64,000 nucleotides of DNA from Mytilus edulis (Eukaryota > Mollusca > Bivalvia > Mytilida > Mytilidae), in contig NC_092344.1 in assembly GCF_963676685.1 (NCBI RefSeq), positions 45,716,830 through 45,780,829 on the forward strand, given 5' to 3'. This document shows, in pieces, positions 1-12,774 of the stretch. The position numbers and the translations under genes are program-made. The notes under the pieces were generated by a model that ran no database searches, was not told the DNA's origin, and saw nothing but the letters and a program-made list of their open reading frames with translations. Positions within the stretch are counted from its first letter, which is position 1; each line of letters opens with the position of its first letter.

Positions 1-1770
1 AAGCCATCTTTGTCGAGTTGTTTGGGAATTGATCTGTTCATTAAAATTTGACATGCGCAGCCGAGGACTATCAGTAATATCATTACAAAACGGCAATGTC
101 AATAGAATCTGTTTGATTAACTATTATAACGTTGTAAACCATTACGACATTACTTATTCTTCTTTTCCAAAACAAGAATAGTCAACTGCATGCAAAATCA
201 ATATAATATCATTTGCTAAAAAGTTCATTGTTAGATACAAATGTTTTATTTATCGAATATTCATCGACCGCCATGTTGCTTTTTCACATGTTCAATATTG
301 TAGTTCCTACATACAGGTAAAGCTTCCATTAATAATTAATGAAATTAATCACGACTTCACATTTAACTATTGAAATCGTAAACCAAATATTGATGATAAA
401 TGGCCATAATTCATAATTTTCATTGTAATATTAATTTCTAATTAAGAATTTGATTGTAAAATAAGTTCAATAATATCTCACATTGATTCATTATCACTTC
501 TCTTGATCGCAGAAGTCAGAAATTGTTACTTAATATTACAAGATGAAAACTCTTAGATTGGTGGTCATCGATTTCCGATAATCGAAGTCACAAAAGCTAT
601 CGCTTTAATTAATGGACGATCGTCGACCAAGTACTTATTTCATTGTCTTTTTCTCTCGAGATTCCTCGTTGTCTTGTTCAGTCAAAAGGTAAAAAGAATT
701 AAGACAATTGTTTAAGACAAATTGGAGGAGGATCGTTCTAAACTTGATATTTTAACATGAATTAAGACCTCACTCTCGACGGGGTTATCTAATAAGTAAA
801 GAAAATAACTGAAACTATACATACAAGAGGAAAAATGGAGAATACAATAATCTACTTACCAAAAGACGACCATCAATATCAGCTCAGTAAGATGTGTATT
901 GCTACTTGAATTAAGTAATTGTAGAAGCACGTACAAATCATTTACAGCTTAATAGATCCTGTAAAGAATAATAATATGAACATCCTTAAAGCAAGACTAA
1001 TTATCAATCACCAGTTTCTTATTTGTGGGGGAGTCCGATTTCAATTCCATGTTATTTTTTATCCCCCAGATTAATTAATTAAAATCAATTGTTGATGGAT
1101 GGTCTTTTGTTTCATTATAAGGTGGATAGCTCATAAATAAATAGTATCTTTACAAGTGTGTAAATTCTAAGATTGATTGAAAATCTAATTACTGCGTTAT
1201 TTGGATCTACTAATACACTTATTATTAACTTAGGTGTATATATGTACAAATTAACACATTTGAATATTCCAACATATGGTCAGTAACATGGAAAAGGATA
1301 AAACAAAGGAATGAAATAAATTTATAAATAATTAATTGATTTCCTTATATCTAAATATAAGAATATGTCTGACGGCACAAAACTACGATACATTTAATTA
1401 AATATTTATACATTTTTATCAAAATACTATTTGTTGACAATACTGACATTAATATTTGACATTGATTATTATAAAGGTATTTCGGAATGTTCGGGAGCAT
1501 GGATATTGATTCATGAAATATACCGCATCAGTCAGAGAGAAAACAGATATAGAACGGAAAACTTACAATGGGAATGTAGCGTATAACCTGTCTACATGCA
1601 AGTTATGTAGTAGAATATTTATACTAAATAAAAAAAAAAAGCCTATATAGCTACGAGTAGCGTCTTTACATATGTTTAATTATTTTGATGTTATAGAGTT
1701 ATATGTTTTATATGGGCTTCAATGTCGTGATGTTAGACTATTGTTCCAAATAAGGATGAAGGTTGGTATA
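1..1770. other. AT-rich non-coding stretch
   Basis: I see no supportable gene, RNA or recognisable repeat here. Reading frames are short and close quickly. A donor-like GTAAGT lies on the minus strand near 858-864, but no coding exon can be attached to it. Confidence 0.5.
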
Positions 1771-1774
1771 CCTA

Positions 1775-2047
1775 TTTAAATGTTTAAACCCGCTGCAATT
1801 GTTTGCACCTGTCCTAAATCAGGAATCTGATGTTCAGTAGTTGTCGTTTGTTGGTGTGTTTTATAACTGTTTTTCGTTTTTAATATAGATTAGATCGTTG
1901 GTCTTCCCGTTTGAATGGCTTTACACTAGTCATTTTGGGGCCCTTTATAGCTTGCTGTTCGGTGTGAGCCAATGCTCCGTGTTGACGACCGTACTTTGAC
2001 CAATAATGGGTTACTTTTATAAATTGCGACTTGGATAGAGAGTTGTC
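1775..2047 (+). repeat. Dispersed repeat R10a, degenerate copy
   Basis: This resembles the copy at 12120-12430: a 'cccgctgcaattgtttgcacctg' type start, a 'gtcattttggggcc' middle and a 'ggatagagagttgtctcc' end. Other copies end in a stretch like ttggcaatcat followed by a CACATCTTC block. There is no coding potential. The family class is unknown to me. Confidence 0.55.
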
Positions 2048-2260
2048 TCCAATCGACAAACCTACATTTCACTACGTTACCTTATTGATCGCCACCTTAG
2101 ATTGTTAAATCTCTTTTAATAGCACTCATACCACATCTTCTTATATATATCATAATTATATAGCTATAAGAAGATGTGGTATCGGAGCGCAAATGAGATG
2201 TAACAATCTAAGGTGGCGATCAATAAGGTAACGTAGTGAAATGTAGGTTTGTCGATTGGA
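2048..2260. repeat. Foldback (palindromic) element, 60-bp perfect arms
   Basis: The first 60 bases (2048-2107) are the exact reverse complement of the last 60 (2201-2260). An inner pair, ccacatcttctta and taagaagatgtgg, flanks an AT-rich centre at about 2140-2165. A strand could fold into a hairpin of about 213 nt. No clear target duplication is visible. The left side continues from an R10a repeat, so this may be an inverted end of that repeat. Confidence 0.85.
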
Positions 2261-2269
2261 ACAAAAGGG

Positions 2270-3165
2270 CTATGTAGAAATGTAAGTGTGGTAATTCATT
2301 GGCAAATCTAAAGCATGTCCCTGAAGGATGTATCAGGGACAGTAAGTATATTTTTAGAGGATAAAGTATTAAACCATGGATGAACGGCAAAAATGGAAGT
2401 GATGATAAAAGCTTATTGTTTACGCTATATACATATTCGTTGATATACTTTAAAACTAAAAATCTGCATCATATTTTCCAATTTTTTATCTAAAATACCG
2501 AATATTTTTTTTAAAACAACGGATGTATAAGAACCAGTAAAGTTTATAATGTATATTTAAAAAGGATTTATTAAATTAAACACCTTTTTTATTTTGGTTG
2601 TGTGTCTGAAATGTCTAATATTTTAATATATTCCTTGTGAGTCCATTTACCGGAAATGAGACCTCTTCTTTTATTTCTTCGTTAATATTTACACAACATT
2701 CAACCAACTGGAAAATGTTCGAAAGGGATGACTTTATAACAAGGATCTTCAATAAGGACACGTACGACTCTTTTCACAGATATAAAGGATGGGCTGAAGT
2801 CAAGTATTAAATTGGCTTATGGAGGTACTTGGAAGTTAATTTGTTGATTTTCCCTGACTACAATGGATATGAACATCTATAAATAGGACTTACTCAGCAA
2901 TCAGAATTTATTTGTTTTATACAATCTGATGACATCGATTCAATGATCTTATAATTGCTGAAAATCTGCAAAAAGCTAGTAATTGGCACCAGAAACTGTG
3001 TCGCAATAGATGGAAACTATTCTATCATTGATGAAGATTTTCCAGAGAATTTTACATTTCATTTATCCGAGAATTTTTGTCGCCATGAACATTTTATTTT
3101 AGATTGTGTGATTGTTTCAACTGAAAAAAAAACTCCATCAAACTTTGTATGTTGTTATCGTTGCT
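2270..3165. other. Non-coding stretch, nothing recognised
   Basis: The stretch is AT-rich with short frames only. The 70-codon frame at 2955-3167 has no recognisable motif and runs up to the MITE, so I do not call it a gene. Confidence 0.5.
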
Positions 3166-3173
3166 GAAGACCG

Positions 3174-3327
3174 CAGGGGCGGATCCAGCCATTTTAAAAA
3201 GGGGGGTTCCTAACCCAGGACAAAGGGGGGGTTCCAAATACATGTCCCCATTCAAATGCATTGATCGTCCAAAAAAAGGGGGGTTCCAACCCCCGGACCC
3301 CCCCCCCCCCCTCTGGATCCGCGCCTG
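3174..3327. mobile_element. Small hAT-like MITE with 15-bp inverted ends
   Basis: The element begins CAGGGGCGGATCCAG and ends CTGGATCCGCGCCTG, a terminal inverted repeat of 15 bp with one mismatch. It is 154 bp long. Inside are G-runs followed by 'ggttcc' that also pair with each other. The CAGGGGCGGATCCAG end is a common hAT-type MITE terminus in animal genomes (family knowledge). The 8-bp flanks gaagaccg and actgaccg agree at 5 of 8 positions, so the target duplication is eroded. It has no coding capacity. Confidence 0.75.
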
Positions 3328-3339
3328 ACTGACCGCATG

Positions 3340-5270
3340 TTGATGTATATAAAACAATGCTGGATTCAATTTATAATGAACTTCTTACATATGATTGACA
3401 CACGCATCACATTAGCTGTATTAGGTAAAAAAAAAATCAGAATTTGGGGTCATACATGCTCTTTCACGTTGACAATGTCTATCTTGACGCCTACAATGTA
3501 GCTCAAACATGTTTATTCTATATAGTTTTAGACCTAAGTAACTCTCATCTTTATTTTAGGGGGAACACTCTTATTCACGATGAAGTAATGTATAATCAAA
3601 CTTTTTATTTTTTGCCGCAAATGAAATACACCCTCATTTGTGGCGCAAATGCAGGATAGGATTTTGTAAAAATTTGCGCAAATGCAATGCGCCCGTCTGT
3701 TGATCTTTTTGTTTTATTAATTTATCAAGTTTAAAATCTTAGTAATTGTATCCAAAATTACCGTTGGAACCAAAATAAATCTGAGTAAGGTCAAGTGAAA
3801 GCAAGCATTCCCATCTGAGCAATGACATAGTTCACTAACATTCTAGATAGTTCTAGATGAACTAGCCATTCGCAAGGAAAATGGCTTACACGTGTATATT
3901 TTACCTGTACTCTGTAAATGAACCTTTTTACATATTCTTGCAGTTCCATTTGATGCTAAAACATCAATTCTCTTTGCGTCACAGAACTGTATTTATGGAC
4001 GTAGGTTTAAATGGAACAATTAACACAATTGATCTCAAATTTTATCCTCTCTTCTCATTTTTCAAACAGTCATTAAAGACTATTCGATCGTTTGTCAAAC
4101 ACCCACAGGCAATCAGATCGTTATACCATAACATATTTGGGCATTTATTGAAGTCTTGTCATTAGCAGCCAATATGCAATCGTATATACATACATGTATA
4201 TGATGTTACGTGATTTGCGTGGGTTGTATTCAAGACAGTCGAATTATATTGTTTAATAAGAGGTCTCAATTTTGTTTAGATGTATGTAATAGGCGTCTGA
4301 CGTTTTGTCTGCTGGCTGGAAGATGATAGATTTCAACATGTTCAATGAAACGTACAACAATAAATGCAAAGTTTGCACTTTGCTACTTGAATATATTACA
4401 CATGTTCTCGTACCTATCTCACTTCATAAACTTGTCGAATATTTAATGAAGTAGATCTAGAAGAAAAATAAAACACACAGACCCATACGTATAATACTAC
4501 ATTACAGTAAAATTGTGCTTGTAGAAATTTTTAATTTTTGATTTATTGTTTAAACTTGTCAAGAAGAAAAAGAAATTAATTGTTGCCAACATATTCTTAA
4601 AAAAAATATAAATGCTATAACACAAAGCCAGTTGACACTTCTATGGTAACTTATTCAGAAAAAAGAATAGGTCCGAACCCTTCGTTGCAATGAAAAGGAC
4701 TTTCCGTGGAAAACAGGAACAAGACAATGATTGTTGGGTCGACATGAAAATGATACTAAAATCAACCACTTGAATTTGAGATTAAGGTGAGATTTAATGG
4801 TCTAGGTCCTCTACAAAAGTATGCAACACACATCGTTTGTTTTGTCCACCAATTTATCAATTATTGAAAGCATTTGCCAAAAGATATATTCTGGATGCGA
4901 AATGACTCAAAATGTGTTTTCAAAATAGATAAAATAAAGCCGTAGCACATAAACGTTAAGCTTTCAATAGCTCGAAATGGCTTTTTTTTCTCCGAGACAA
5001 TATGAAAAAGAATGAAGCGAAAATATGAGACTCCTTAGCAAGAAAAATAAACAGTGGCCACGAATGGGGTCTTTCTTTATCTACTTCGGCAGCGTTTTAC
5101 TTAACTAATTATGTACAGTTTTCATTGCAGTAAAATATAACATTGATAACCCATTAACTCCTAATGGTATTGTATCTTTCTATAATTTATCTGTTCTAGA
5201 CACCAATAACCACATTTGCTAACCAACAAATCACTTTTTATTACTGTCTGGCGTTAAAAGATTACAATGT
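3340..5270. other. Non-coding stretch, nothing recognised
   Basis: No gene is supported. A 94-codon frame at 3881-4165 has no motif, and its composition matches the AT-rich surroundings. Confidence 0.45.
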
Positions 5271-5274
5271 TCAA

Positions 5275-5627
5275 TAGTATGTATTATTTTAAAGTACAAG
5301 TGCCCAATTACACTAGAGGTATCCATAACACATACAATGGAATCTAATTATCAAAGAGGAAGACAAGAGTAAGACCAGGGGGAAGGGGGTATAGTATGTA
5401 TTATTTTAAAGTACAAGTGCCCAATTACACTAGAGGTATCCATAACACATACAATGGAATCTCATTATCAAACGGGAAGACAAGAGTAAGACCAGGGGGA
5501 AGGGGGGTATAGTATGCATTATTATAAAGTACAAGTGCCTATTTACGCTGGAGGTATTCATAACACAGATGATGGAATCTCATTCTCAAAAGGGGACAAC
5601 AGTAAAACCAGGGAGTATATAACGGAA
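5275..5627 (+). repeat. 117-bp tandem repeat, about three copies
   Basis: The unit starts tagtatgtattattttaaag at 5275, 5392 and 5510, a spacing of 117-118 bp. The first two copies are nearly identical; the third is clearly diverged and runs into a copy of repeat R9. Confidence 0.9.
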
Positions 5628-5815
5628 AAACATATACTACACCGATACAATAAAGGCAACAGTAGTATACCGCTGTTCAAAAGTTATAACTCGAATGAGA
5701 GAAAATAAATCCTAGTTACAAAATAAAACCGAGGGAAACAAATCAACTATAAACAACAGAAACACTGAAGTACAACAAAAAACACTGAAGTACAACAAAA
5801 AACAAACGACAATGC
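5617..5815 (+). repeat. Dispersed repeat R9, partial copy
   Basis: It contains the family string ggcaacagtagtataccgct followed by a 'caaaagttataa' block and 'acaacagaaacactgaag'. Related copies lie at 11160-11340, 15990-16075 and 17305-17730, with an inverted one at 21170-21425. It is non-coding. Confidence 0.7.
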
Positions 5816-5817
5816 AA

Positions 5818-6530
5818 CATACATAGAAACGAACTATTAGATAACTGACTTGGTACAGGACATTTTAAGAAAACTTACTTACTTATCAACATACATAGAA
5901 ACGAACTATTAGATAACTGACTTGGTACAGGACATTTTAAGAGAACTTATTTACTTATCATCATACATTGAAACGAACTATTAGATAACTGACTTGGTAC
6001 AGGACATTTTAAGAAAACTTACTTACTTATCATCATACATAGAAACGAACTATTAGATAACTGACTTGGTACAGGACATTTTAAGAAAACTTACTTACTT
6101 ATCATCATACATAGAAACGAACTATTAGATAACTGACTTGGTACAGGACATTTTAAGAAAACTTACTTACTTATCATCATACATAGAAACGAACTATTAG
6201 ATAACTGACTTGGTACAGGACATTTTAAGAAAACTTACTTACTTATCATCATACATTGAAACGAACTATTAGATAACTGACTTGGTACAGGACATTTTAA
6301 GAAAACTTACTTACCTATCATCATACATAGAAACGAACTATTAGATAACTGACTTGGTACAGGACATTTTAAGAAAACTTACTTACTTATCATCATACAT
6401 AGAAACGTACTATTAGATAACTGACTTGGTACAGGACATTTTAAGAAAACTTACTTACTTATCATCATACATAGAAACGAACTATTAGATAACTGACTTG
6501 GTACAGGACATTTTAAGAAAACTTACTTAC
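5818..6530 (+). repeat. 72-bp minisatellite, ten copies
   Basis: The string gacattttaa recurs exactly every 72 bp, at 5859, 5931, 6003, 6075, 6147, 6219, 6291, 6363, 6435 and 6507. Copies differ by only a few bases (for example catagaaac and cattgaaac), so the array is young or homogenised. The unit core, gaaacgaacta followed by gacttggtacaggacatttt, is a piece of repeat R9, so the array probably grew out of an R9 copy. Confidence 0.97.
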
Positions 6531-6599
6531 CAAAATCTTTTACTCTAATAAAAGTTTTCGTTCATATAAGTAACAATTTTTATACTATGTGTTAGGTTA

Positions 6600-6690
6600 C
6601 ACTTAAAGAGGGACGAAAGATACCAGAGGGACAGTCAAACTCATAAATCGACAATAAACTGACAACGCCATGGCTAAAAATTAAACTGCA
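6600..6690 (+). repeat. Dispersed repeat R11
   Basis: It carries 'agagggacgaaagataccag' and 'aataaactgacaacgc' with 'atggctaaa'. The same sequence is at 15630-15725, and a diverged copy lies inside the hAT element near 34985-35100. Confidence 0.75.
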
Positions 6691-6699
6691 TAAGTATGA

Positions 6700-9600
6700 C
6701 ACAATATTATATTAGAACTGGCCGTTCAAACACAGTTTGAATTCAATCTCTTCTTTTCTTCTTTGGTTTTCGATTATTTTGTTAACGAGAGTGAAAGTTG
6801 GTCTATCCCCGCCTCAATGAAAAAAATATAATAAATTCAATTTAATTACAATTTCGGTGTCAGACCATAATGTACAGGTTAGATTCTGACATTCATTTTG
6901 GACATTTTAAATTCTAGAGTTATGCTTCTAGTGCCGGGACTATCTGTTATCATTCTAGCTCCGGCTATAGATTTACTATTAACATGACTAAATAACGGTT
7001 GAAAAAAGAATATAAACAGCAGTACTGTTATCGAACTTATAGGAATTTTTTTCATCTAGTTAACTTTGAAATAAATCCGTTGCATGCTACATACGTCGCT
7101 TAATAAGGAATTTCCGTTATTTCTTTTATTAATATTTTTTTTTTTTTTTTTTATTAAAGACAGTAATTTAAAATCGAACAAAAATTCAGGTTTGTTTTTT
7201 TCTTTAGATCCAGTTGCAGATATTCCAATAACGTTCGGAACGAAAATAAGACTTGGTCTAACAATAAATCTATCTTAGACTACAGTGTATTATGCATAAT
7301 ACCCCAGCAAAATAGACGGACATTTCAAACCAATTCTGGTGTTTTGATCTAATAAATTATTTATTTGTGTGATATAAACGGACAATTCTGTGATCAATCA
7401 ATTAAGTTAGCACCTACAGAGGCTTGTAAATGGCAAGACGATCTAAACAATTCGGCTGCGTTCTATCGCTTGTCATATTTAATGTTTATTTACTAATAAT
7501 TCAACAATAAAAACTTCCAATCTGTATAAAACGTTTATTTCCCTTGACAACGATCTCGCGAAGAATAATCACTTTCAGAAACTGACATTTATCGATATTA
7601 ATGTTAAAATCGATATGCTTTGTCAATAAAGAACAAAAGAGAACCTATTATTTAAAAATCCAACTGAAACAGATAAATAATGTTTTAAAATCAGATTAAA
7701 AGCCTATATTCGTTATCTATAATTTGACAAGAAGGTCGAATAACAATTCAGATGTATACCATGCAGTCGCTTGACGCAAAATATGCATTAGACAAAATGA
7801 AATATGACAAATAAGTTCCATACCTGTTTTACACCTGCGATGAGTGTGTCCTTCGTTATTATTTTCTATCCAGATGTGTATCGAAGATCGATATATTTAT
7901 AGTTTGGAAGTATATGCTGATCTTGATTTTGATTTCTGCAGAACAAAAAAAAATTTTTTACAATATGTTCAATTAGTTTTTAATTAAAATAAATTAAAGC
8001 CAAACATTGATTTTTCAGGTAACGCCAGGGATATTGTAATAAACTTTACAGTACATTAGTTGTAGGAATCAAATAAATTCAATCGGAACTGTTTTTGAAT
8101 TAATATCTTTGAAAGACAAAAATAAAGAGTTTTCTACTCCCGATTATTACATGTTCTTTTAGAGTCATAAGAAACGAGTGACCGGTGAAAAATAATGTTC
8201 TTCCAATTCTTGAACCAATGCATACACACATCATTAACTTAGTCTTCTGTGCACGAATTTATCATTTTTTTTTCGTGTAAATCTCGTATAATCGTTAATT
8301 TTTTTTTACAATCGGTCAGTGTTGTTGTGAAAATATGGCAGGTAATTAAAGTTCGTGTTTTGAAGCCGAAGTTTAACGATTGTCACCTGTTTGTCAACAA
8401 TCGACAAAAAATCAACAAAAAAGCATGGAAATTGAGCACGTGTTTAACATGTAAATTCAGATAATAGTTTATTTTAAGGACATCCATGCGTATTGTGATC
8501 ACCGGAATTTTACGAGATGGGTCACACTGAGGTCACTTTGCATACGGAAAATATGTCGGGAAGCAATTAAAATAAAGTAAACTTCTTCTAAATATGAATG
8601 AATTAAAGAATTTTCTTCAGAAAAAAGTATATGTACATAAGTTTTATAATGAAAACTATCCATTAAGTTATAAAAAAAAGTATGCATTATTTTTTTTTAT
8701 TTGAGGTTTCTTATGACTTTAAATATTGTTAGGTTTTATAAAAAAAATTGTAAACAACATAATATTTTCCCAGCGAAAACAAACTTACTTTTTTGCATAA
8801 ATCATCAAAGTTTTATATTCCAGAACACTTAATCTAGCTCAAAGATTTTCTTTCTTTTTCTTTAAATTTATAAAGTGTTGGTTTGGTAGTTTACGTATAA
8901 AAATAACACTGCATTGACATATACACACACTAGTTTGCTCGACTGACATTATACACTTATTTTTTTTCTTTTTTTCTCAGTTTGTTAAAGCATTTGTATG
9001 ACATTTCGCAAAGAAAATGTTGTGTAAAGTGACAGATAAAATGAATTATATCTTCACATTACCTGTTAAGTTAAATTTGAAATGTTGAAAAGTAAAGTGA
9101 AAAAACATGACCCTTCAGGTTATAATGTAAAAGCTAGAATTTTGGAACAATATCTACAAACTAACACATCCCTCTACTGTCGAAATATTTCACATTTGTA
9201 GTAAACTGAAATACATTCTAATTATAATTGTAAATGTGTCCGTTTACTTGCCACATGACATGCAAAGCATTAAATCGTGTGATCTATCTAATATGCAATC
9301 ATGTGAAGACATTGTTTGTGGCTCACCTGGTTTGGCCTATTGTATCGCCATTGCTGGATGTCCGCCTTCTGTGTAAACTTTCTCAAACATCCTCTCCTCT
9401 GAAAAAAATGTGTGAATAAGTTAAATTCTTTCCTATCTCTGTGCTATCTAGAATATTGAAGAAGTTGTTGCCCTTAATTTACGATTTTTAACCGTTATTA
9501 CAGTTCAACTTATCATATATCACCTTGAAAGTTATAATAGGACAAAACAGCAAAAAATAAGTTAATGCGTTCAATAAATGAATAGTTTTGTATTGCAAAA

Positions 9601-9760
9601 AGGAAACTTAACTTTTAATTTTTAACTTTGCAATGACTACATTGATTACTGTTACTGTCGAAGATTAGACCAATGGAAGGCACAAGTGGTCACAAGTCTC
9701 GATTTTCATTTCCGGAAACAGTTCAGAGATGAAATATATATATTATAAGCTCATCCGATC
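6700..9760. other. Non-coding stretch with homopolymer runs
   Basis: No gene is supported. A run of about 16 T residues lies near 7136-7151, with several shorter T runs nearby. Frames of 60-70 codons here show no motif. Confidence 0.45.
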
Positions 9761-9763
9761 ACG

Positions 9764-10045
9764 GGAGTTGACAAATATGTAATCAGCCTTTTTAATCGCG
9801 ACAGTTGACAAATATGTTATCGGCTTACCTGACCACGGGAGTTGAGAAATATGGTATCATCATACCTGATCACGACAGTGAACAATTTTTTTATCAACTG
9901 AGCTGGTCATTGGAGTTGATAAATGTGTTATTAGCATATCTAATAGAGTTGACAAATATTTTATCAGCTTACTCGATCACGGGAGTTGACAAATATTGTT
10001 CTTGCTTACCTGACCACGAGAGTTGAACAACTGTTTTCAACTTAC
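9764..10045 (+). repeat. Degenerate 37-bp minisatellite, about eight units
   Basis: A core like gggagttgacaaatatg recurs with its gttg (or gtg) at 9777, 9804, 9841, 9878, 9915, 9948, 9985 and 10022. Most steps are 37 bp. Each unit also carries a cctgatcacga-like segment. Units differ at many positions, so the array is old. Confidence 0.85.
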
Positions 10046-10049
10046 CTTA

Positions 10050-11035
10050 TCAGAGGAGAAATTTAAACTCAATTGTGTTTCCCAAAGGACTTTTCTGTTA
10101 CACATTACACATCATATCTAAAATATGTAAATGACTTTACGTTCGATTGACATCATCGCGTGTGTAGCGGCCATCACCCTACATCAACCATCGTTCATTC
10201 ATGTCTATCGATAAAGTGCAGAACAGTTTGATCAAACTTGATGAAATGAATTATAATGCGGCTTTCTTGTTTATGAAGGCACTCTTATACCCCGGGGATC
10301 CCGAGATAAAGAATATATGGATACATATTTTGTAATCAATAATGGTTCCATGAAATATTCTACCTATGATAATTTTATTTATTACTTTCTTTTTTCTCAA
10401 TTTTGTCTATTTCTTGAAGTTGAATACGTTGAAAAAGCTGTAAAGTGCATGTGACTGTTTGTTAAAAAATCAGCATTTTCTTAATGTTGTAAAATCATGA
10501 TTCTAAATTTTTAGATTCTTTCCATCGTTGACATTTGCTTCTCTTTACTAAATTTAATCTACATATAGATATAAATCCAGTTAGCTAGAAGAAAATTTTT
10601 GAGACAAATTTCAAATGCCGAATAATTTTATTTGAGTGCATTGTTAAAACGTGCACAGCATTGATTTCGTCGTCAACGTTTGTGGAGGTGTTAATACAGT
10701 ACACCTAGCGAAGTAAAAGAATATTGTTCAGTGCTGAATTTGCAATGTATAAGCTTCTATCGCAATTTTCAATAAAATGTAGAGAGTCATTAATATTTAT
10801 ACGCTGAGTTTTTTTATTTTTTTCTGAACCAGACTTTTCAATAAATGTGTTTACCAAATATATGTCAACATGTTTGTTTTTCGGAAACATGGGGTTTTGC
10901 GTTTGCTACCACTTTGACGATTATAACATTCTATTTTATAAACATTTGAAATTTTACCCTTGAAAACGGATTAAAACTGGACTATCATTTAACGAGTAAA
11001 ATATACAAAATTTCGATTGAAATGTATAGCTTAAA
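10050..11035. other. Non-coding stretch, nothing recognised
   Basis: I see no gene, RNA or repeat family that I can support here. Confidence 0.45.
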
Positions 11036-11118
11036 AAAAGAGAGTATTTCATAGTTTAATTGCTTTTTGAGGAAATTTTCTCTTTGCTATTCCCCAAGAA
11101 AGTGTAAAATGTATTACA
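11005..11118 (+). repeat. Dispersed repeat, paired with 12895-12990
   Basis: The string attccccaagaaagt followed by aaaatgt, and the upstream tttaattgctttttg-like block, occur here and again at 12895-12990 in the same orientation. It is non-coding. Confidence 0.7.
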
Positions 11119-11154
11119 AGATCAGTTATCCAAGTGAATGCTCATGTATAACAT

Positions 11155-11870
11155 TTTATAAGGCAACAGAAGTATACCGCTGGTCGAAATTCATAAATCG
11201 ATTGAGAAAAAACAAATCCGGGTTACAAACTAAAACTGAGGATAACACATCAAATATAAGAATCCACAGAAACACAACATCAAAATGTAACACACACAGA
11301 GACGAACTATAATATAACAATGGCCATTTTACTGAAAAAAATTATCTCCTTTGCAAAATCACAAATTCTTTGTCTCATAATATAAGAATGCCAAGAACTA
11401 TATCAAAAAGTACAATCATAAAAATACCGAACTCCGAGGAAAACTCAAAACGGAAAGTCCCTAATCAAATGGCAAAATAAATAGCACAAACACATCAAAT
11501 AAGTGAATAAAAATGGTTATATTCTTGACTTGATTCAGGAATTTTTTATGTAGAAAATGATGGATTAAACCTAGTTTTAAAGCTAGCTAAACCTCTCACT
11601 TGTATGACAGTCGCATTAGATTCCATTGTATTGACAACGATGTGTGAACAAAACAAACAGACACATTCGGTTAACATATCAAAAATTGGGGTACAGTAGT
11701 CAACATTGTGTTTAAATCTTAATCGCTATAGAAATAAACAAATATATATATATATGTAGCAAACAATCATAAAAAGCATATAGACAAAGCACACAAGAAA
11801 AAACGAGAGACAAGAATACAAAAAAAAATTACATTAGGACAATAACACAATGCCGGGTGTTTAATGGATT
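11155..11870 (+). repeat. Repeat R9 followed by repeat R12
   Basis: 11160-11340 matches R9 (aagtataccgctggtcg, cacacacagagacgaac, ataacaatggccat). 11400-11870 matches R12: 'ataccgaactccgaggaaaa', then 'atgacagtcgcattag' and 'acaacgatgtgtgaacaaaa'. R12 recurs at 20215-20660 (plus) and, inverted, at 13440-13620 and 16140-16510. It is non-coding. Confidence 0.7.
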
Positions 11871-12119
11871 TCATAAAAAACTGACAAAACAGTAAAAGTA
11901 ATATTAGAAAAGATAAATAAAAGAATACTAGTAATGTAACATGTTATTTAGATGAACAACAAACTCGGTACACATAATCTATACTTCTTTTTGTTGTTGG
12001 ATGTACAAGTACCCGGCCACGTCCACTTGTATTTGTAGTATTTGTATTTTTATTCATCTGATGAGTTAAGCCTTTTTCATCTGATTGTTATAGTTCGTTC
12101 TTATGTTGTACTGTTACGC

Positions 12120-12432
12120 AACTGTCACAGGTTAGGGGGAGGGATAAGATCCCGTTAACATGTTTGACCCCGCCACAATCTCTATGTATGTGCCTGTACC
12201 AAGTCAGAAGCCTGTTGTTTGTTTATGTGTCACATATTTGTTTTTTGTTCAACTTTTGTACATAAATAAGGCCGTTAGTTTTCTCGTTTGAATTGTTACA
12301 CATTGTCATTTCGGGGCTTTTTATTGAGGGATATGCTCATTGTTGTAGGCCGTTCGGTGATCTATAGTTGTTAATTTCTGTGTAATTTTGGTCTCTTGTG
12401 GATAGTTGTCGAATTGGCAATCATATCACTGC
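12120..12432 (+). repeat. Dispersed repeat R10a
   Basis: It starts near 'gttagggggagggataagat', continues with 'catgtttgaccccgccac', and ends 'ggatagttgtcgaattggca' plus a T-rich block. The retroelement remnant at 12466-12653 follows directly, and an inverted R10a end lies beyond that at 12775-12890. Confidence 0.75.
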
Positions 12433-12465
12433 ACATTTTCTTTTTATATTCAAGTTCGTCGTTTA

Positions 12466-12653
12466 TTATTGGTCAACACGGTCTTGGTATCTCCTGATGA
12501 ACGTGTTTTAAAAAAAAAAGACGAGACGTTCTTTAACATACCCCTGTTTCATCAACTTCTTGCTCAGACACTTATTACGTTTGAAAAAAGTCTTAGTAGA
12601 AACTGCAAGCTCTTGAAACCAAATAAATCGGAAAAAGTATATCCCATATGCAG
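12466..12653 (-). pseudogene. Decayed retroelement ORF tail
   Basis: Read on the minus strand, two frames give a patchy match to the C-terminal part of reverse-transcriptase polyproteins that are abundant in bivalve genomes. The segments PAYGIYFSDL and CLSKKLMKQGYVKERLVFFL are recognisable but lie in different frames, and one path is cut by stops. The known family pattern is 'PAYGIYISQLIRYAR..., LS.KLL.QGY...RL...L'. This is a non-functional fragment. It lies between two R10a ends in opposite orientation. The link to this RT family is from memory of the motif, not from a search. Confidence 0.55.
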
Positions 12654-12774
12654 GGGACTACTTCGTGTATTGCTACTAAGTTAGGGAAATATGTAATTCT
12701 AAAATACCTCGTTTGTCTTTAATTCTCATACTGAGATGACAGTGTATGTCAAATTCGAGGTATAAATATAAAAA

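Noticed and set aside
3881-4165. 94-codon plus-strand frame
   Set aside because: No recognisable domain, no splice sites or homologue known to me; composition equals the flanks.
5818-6530. CRISPR-like array
   Set aside because: The 72-bp units are head-to-tail with no unique spacers; it is a minisatellite in a eukaryotic genome.
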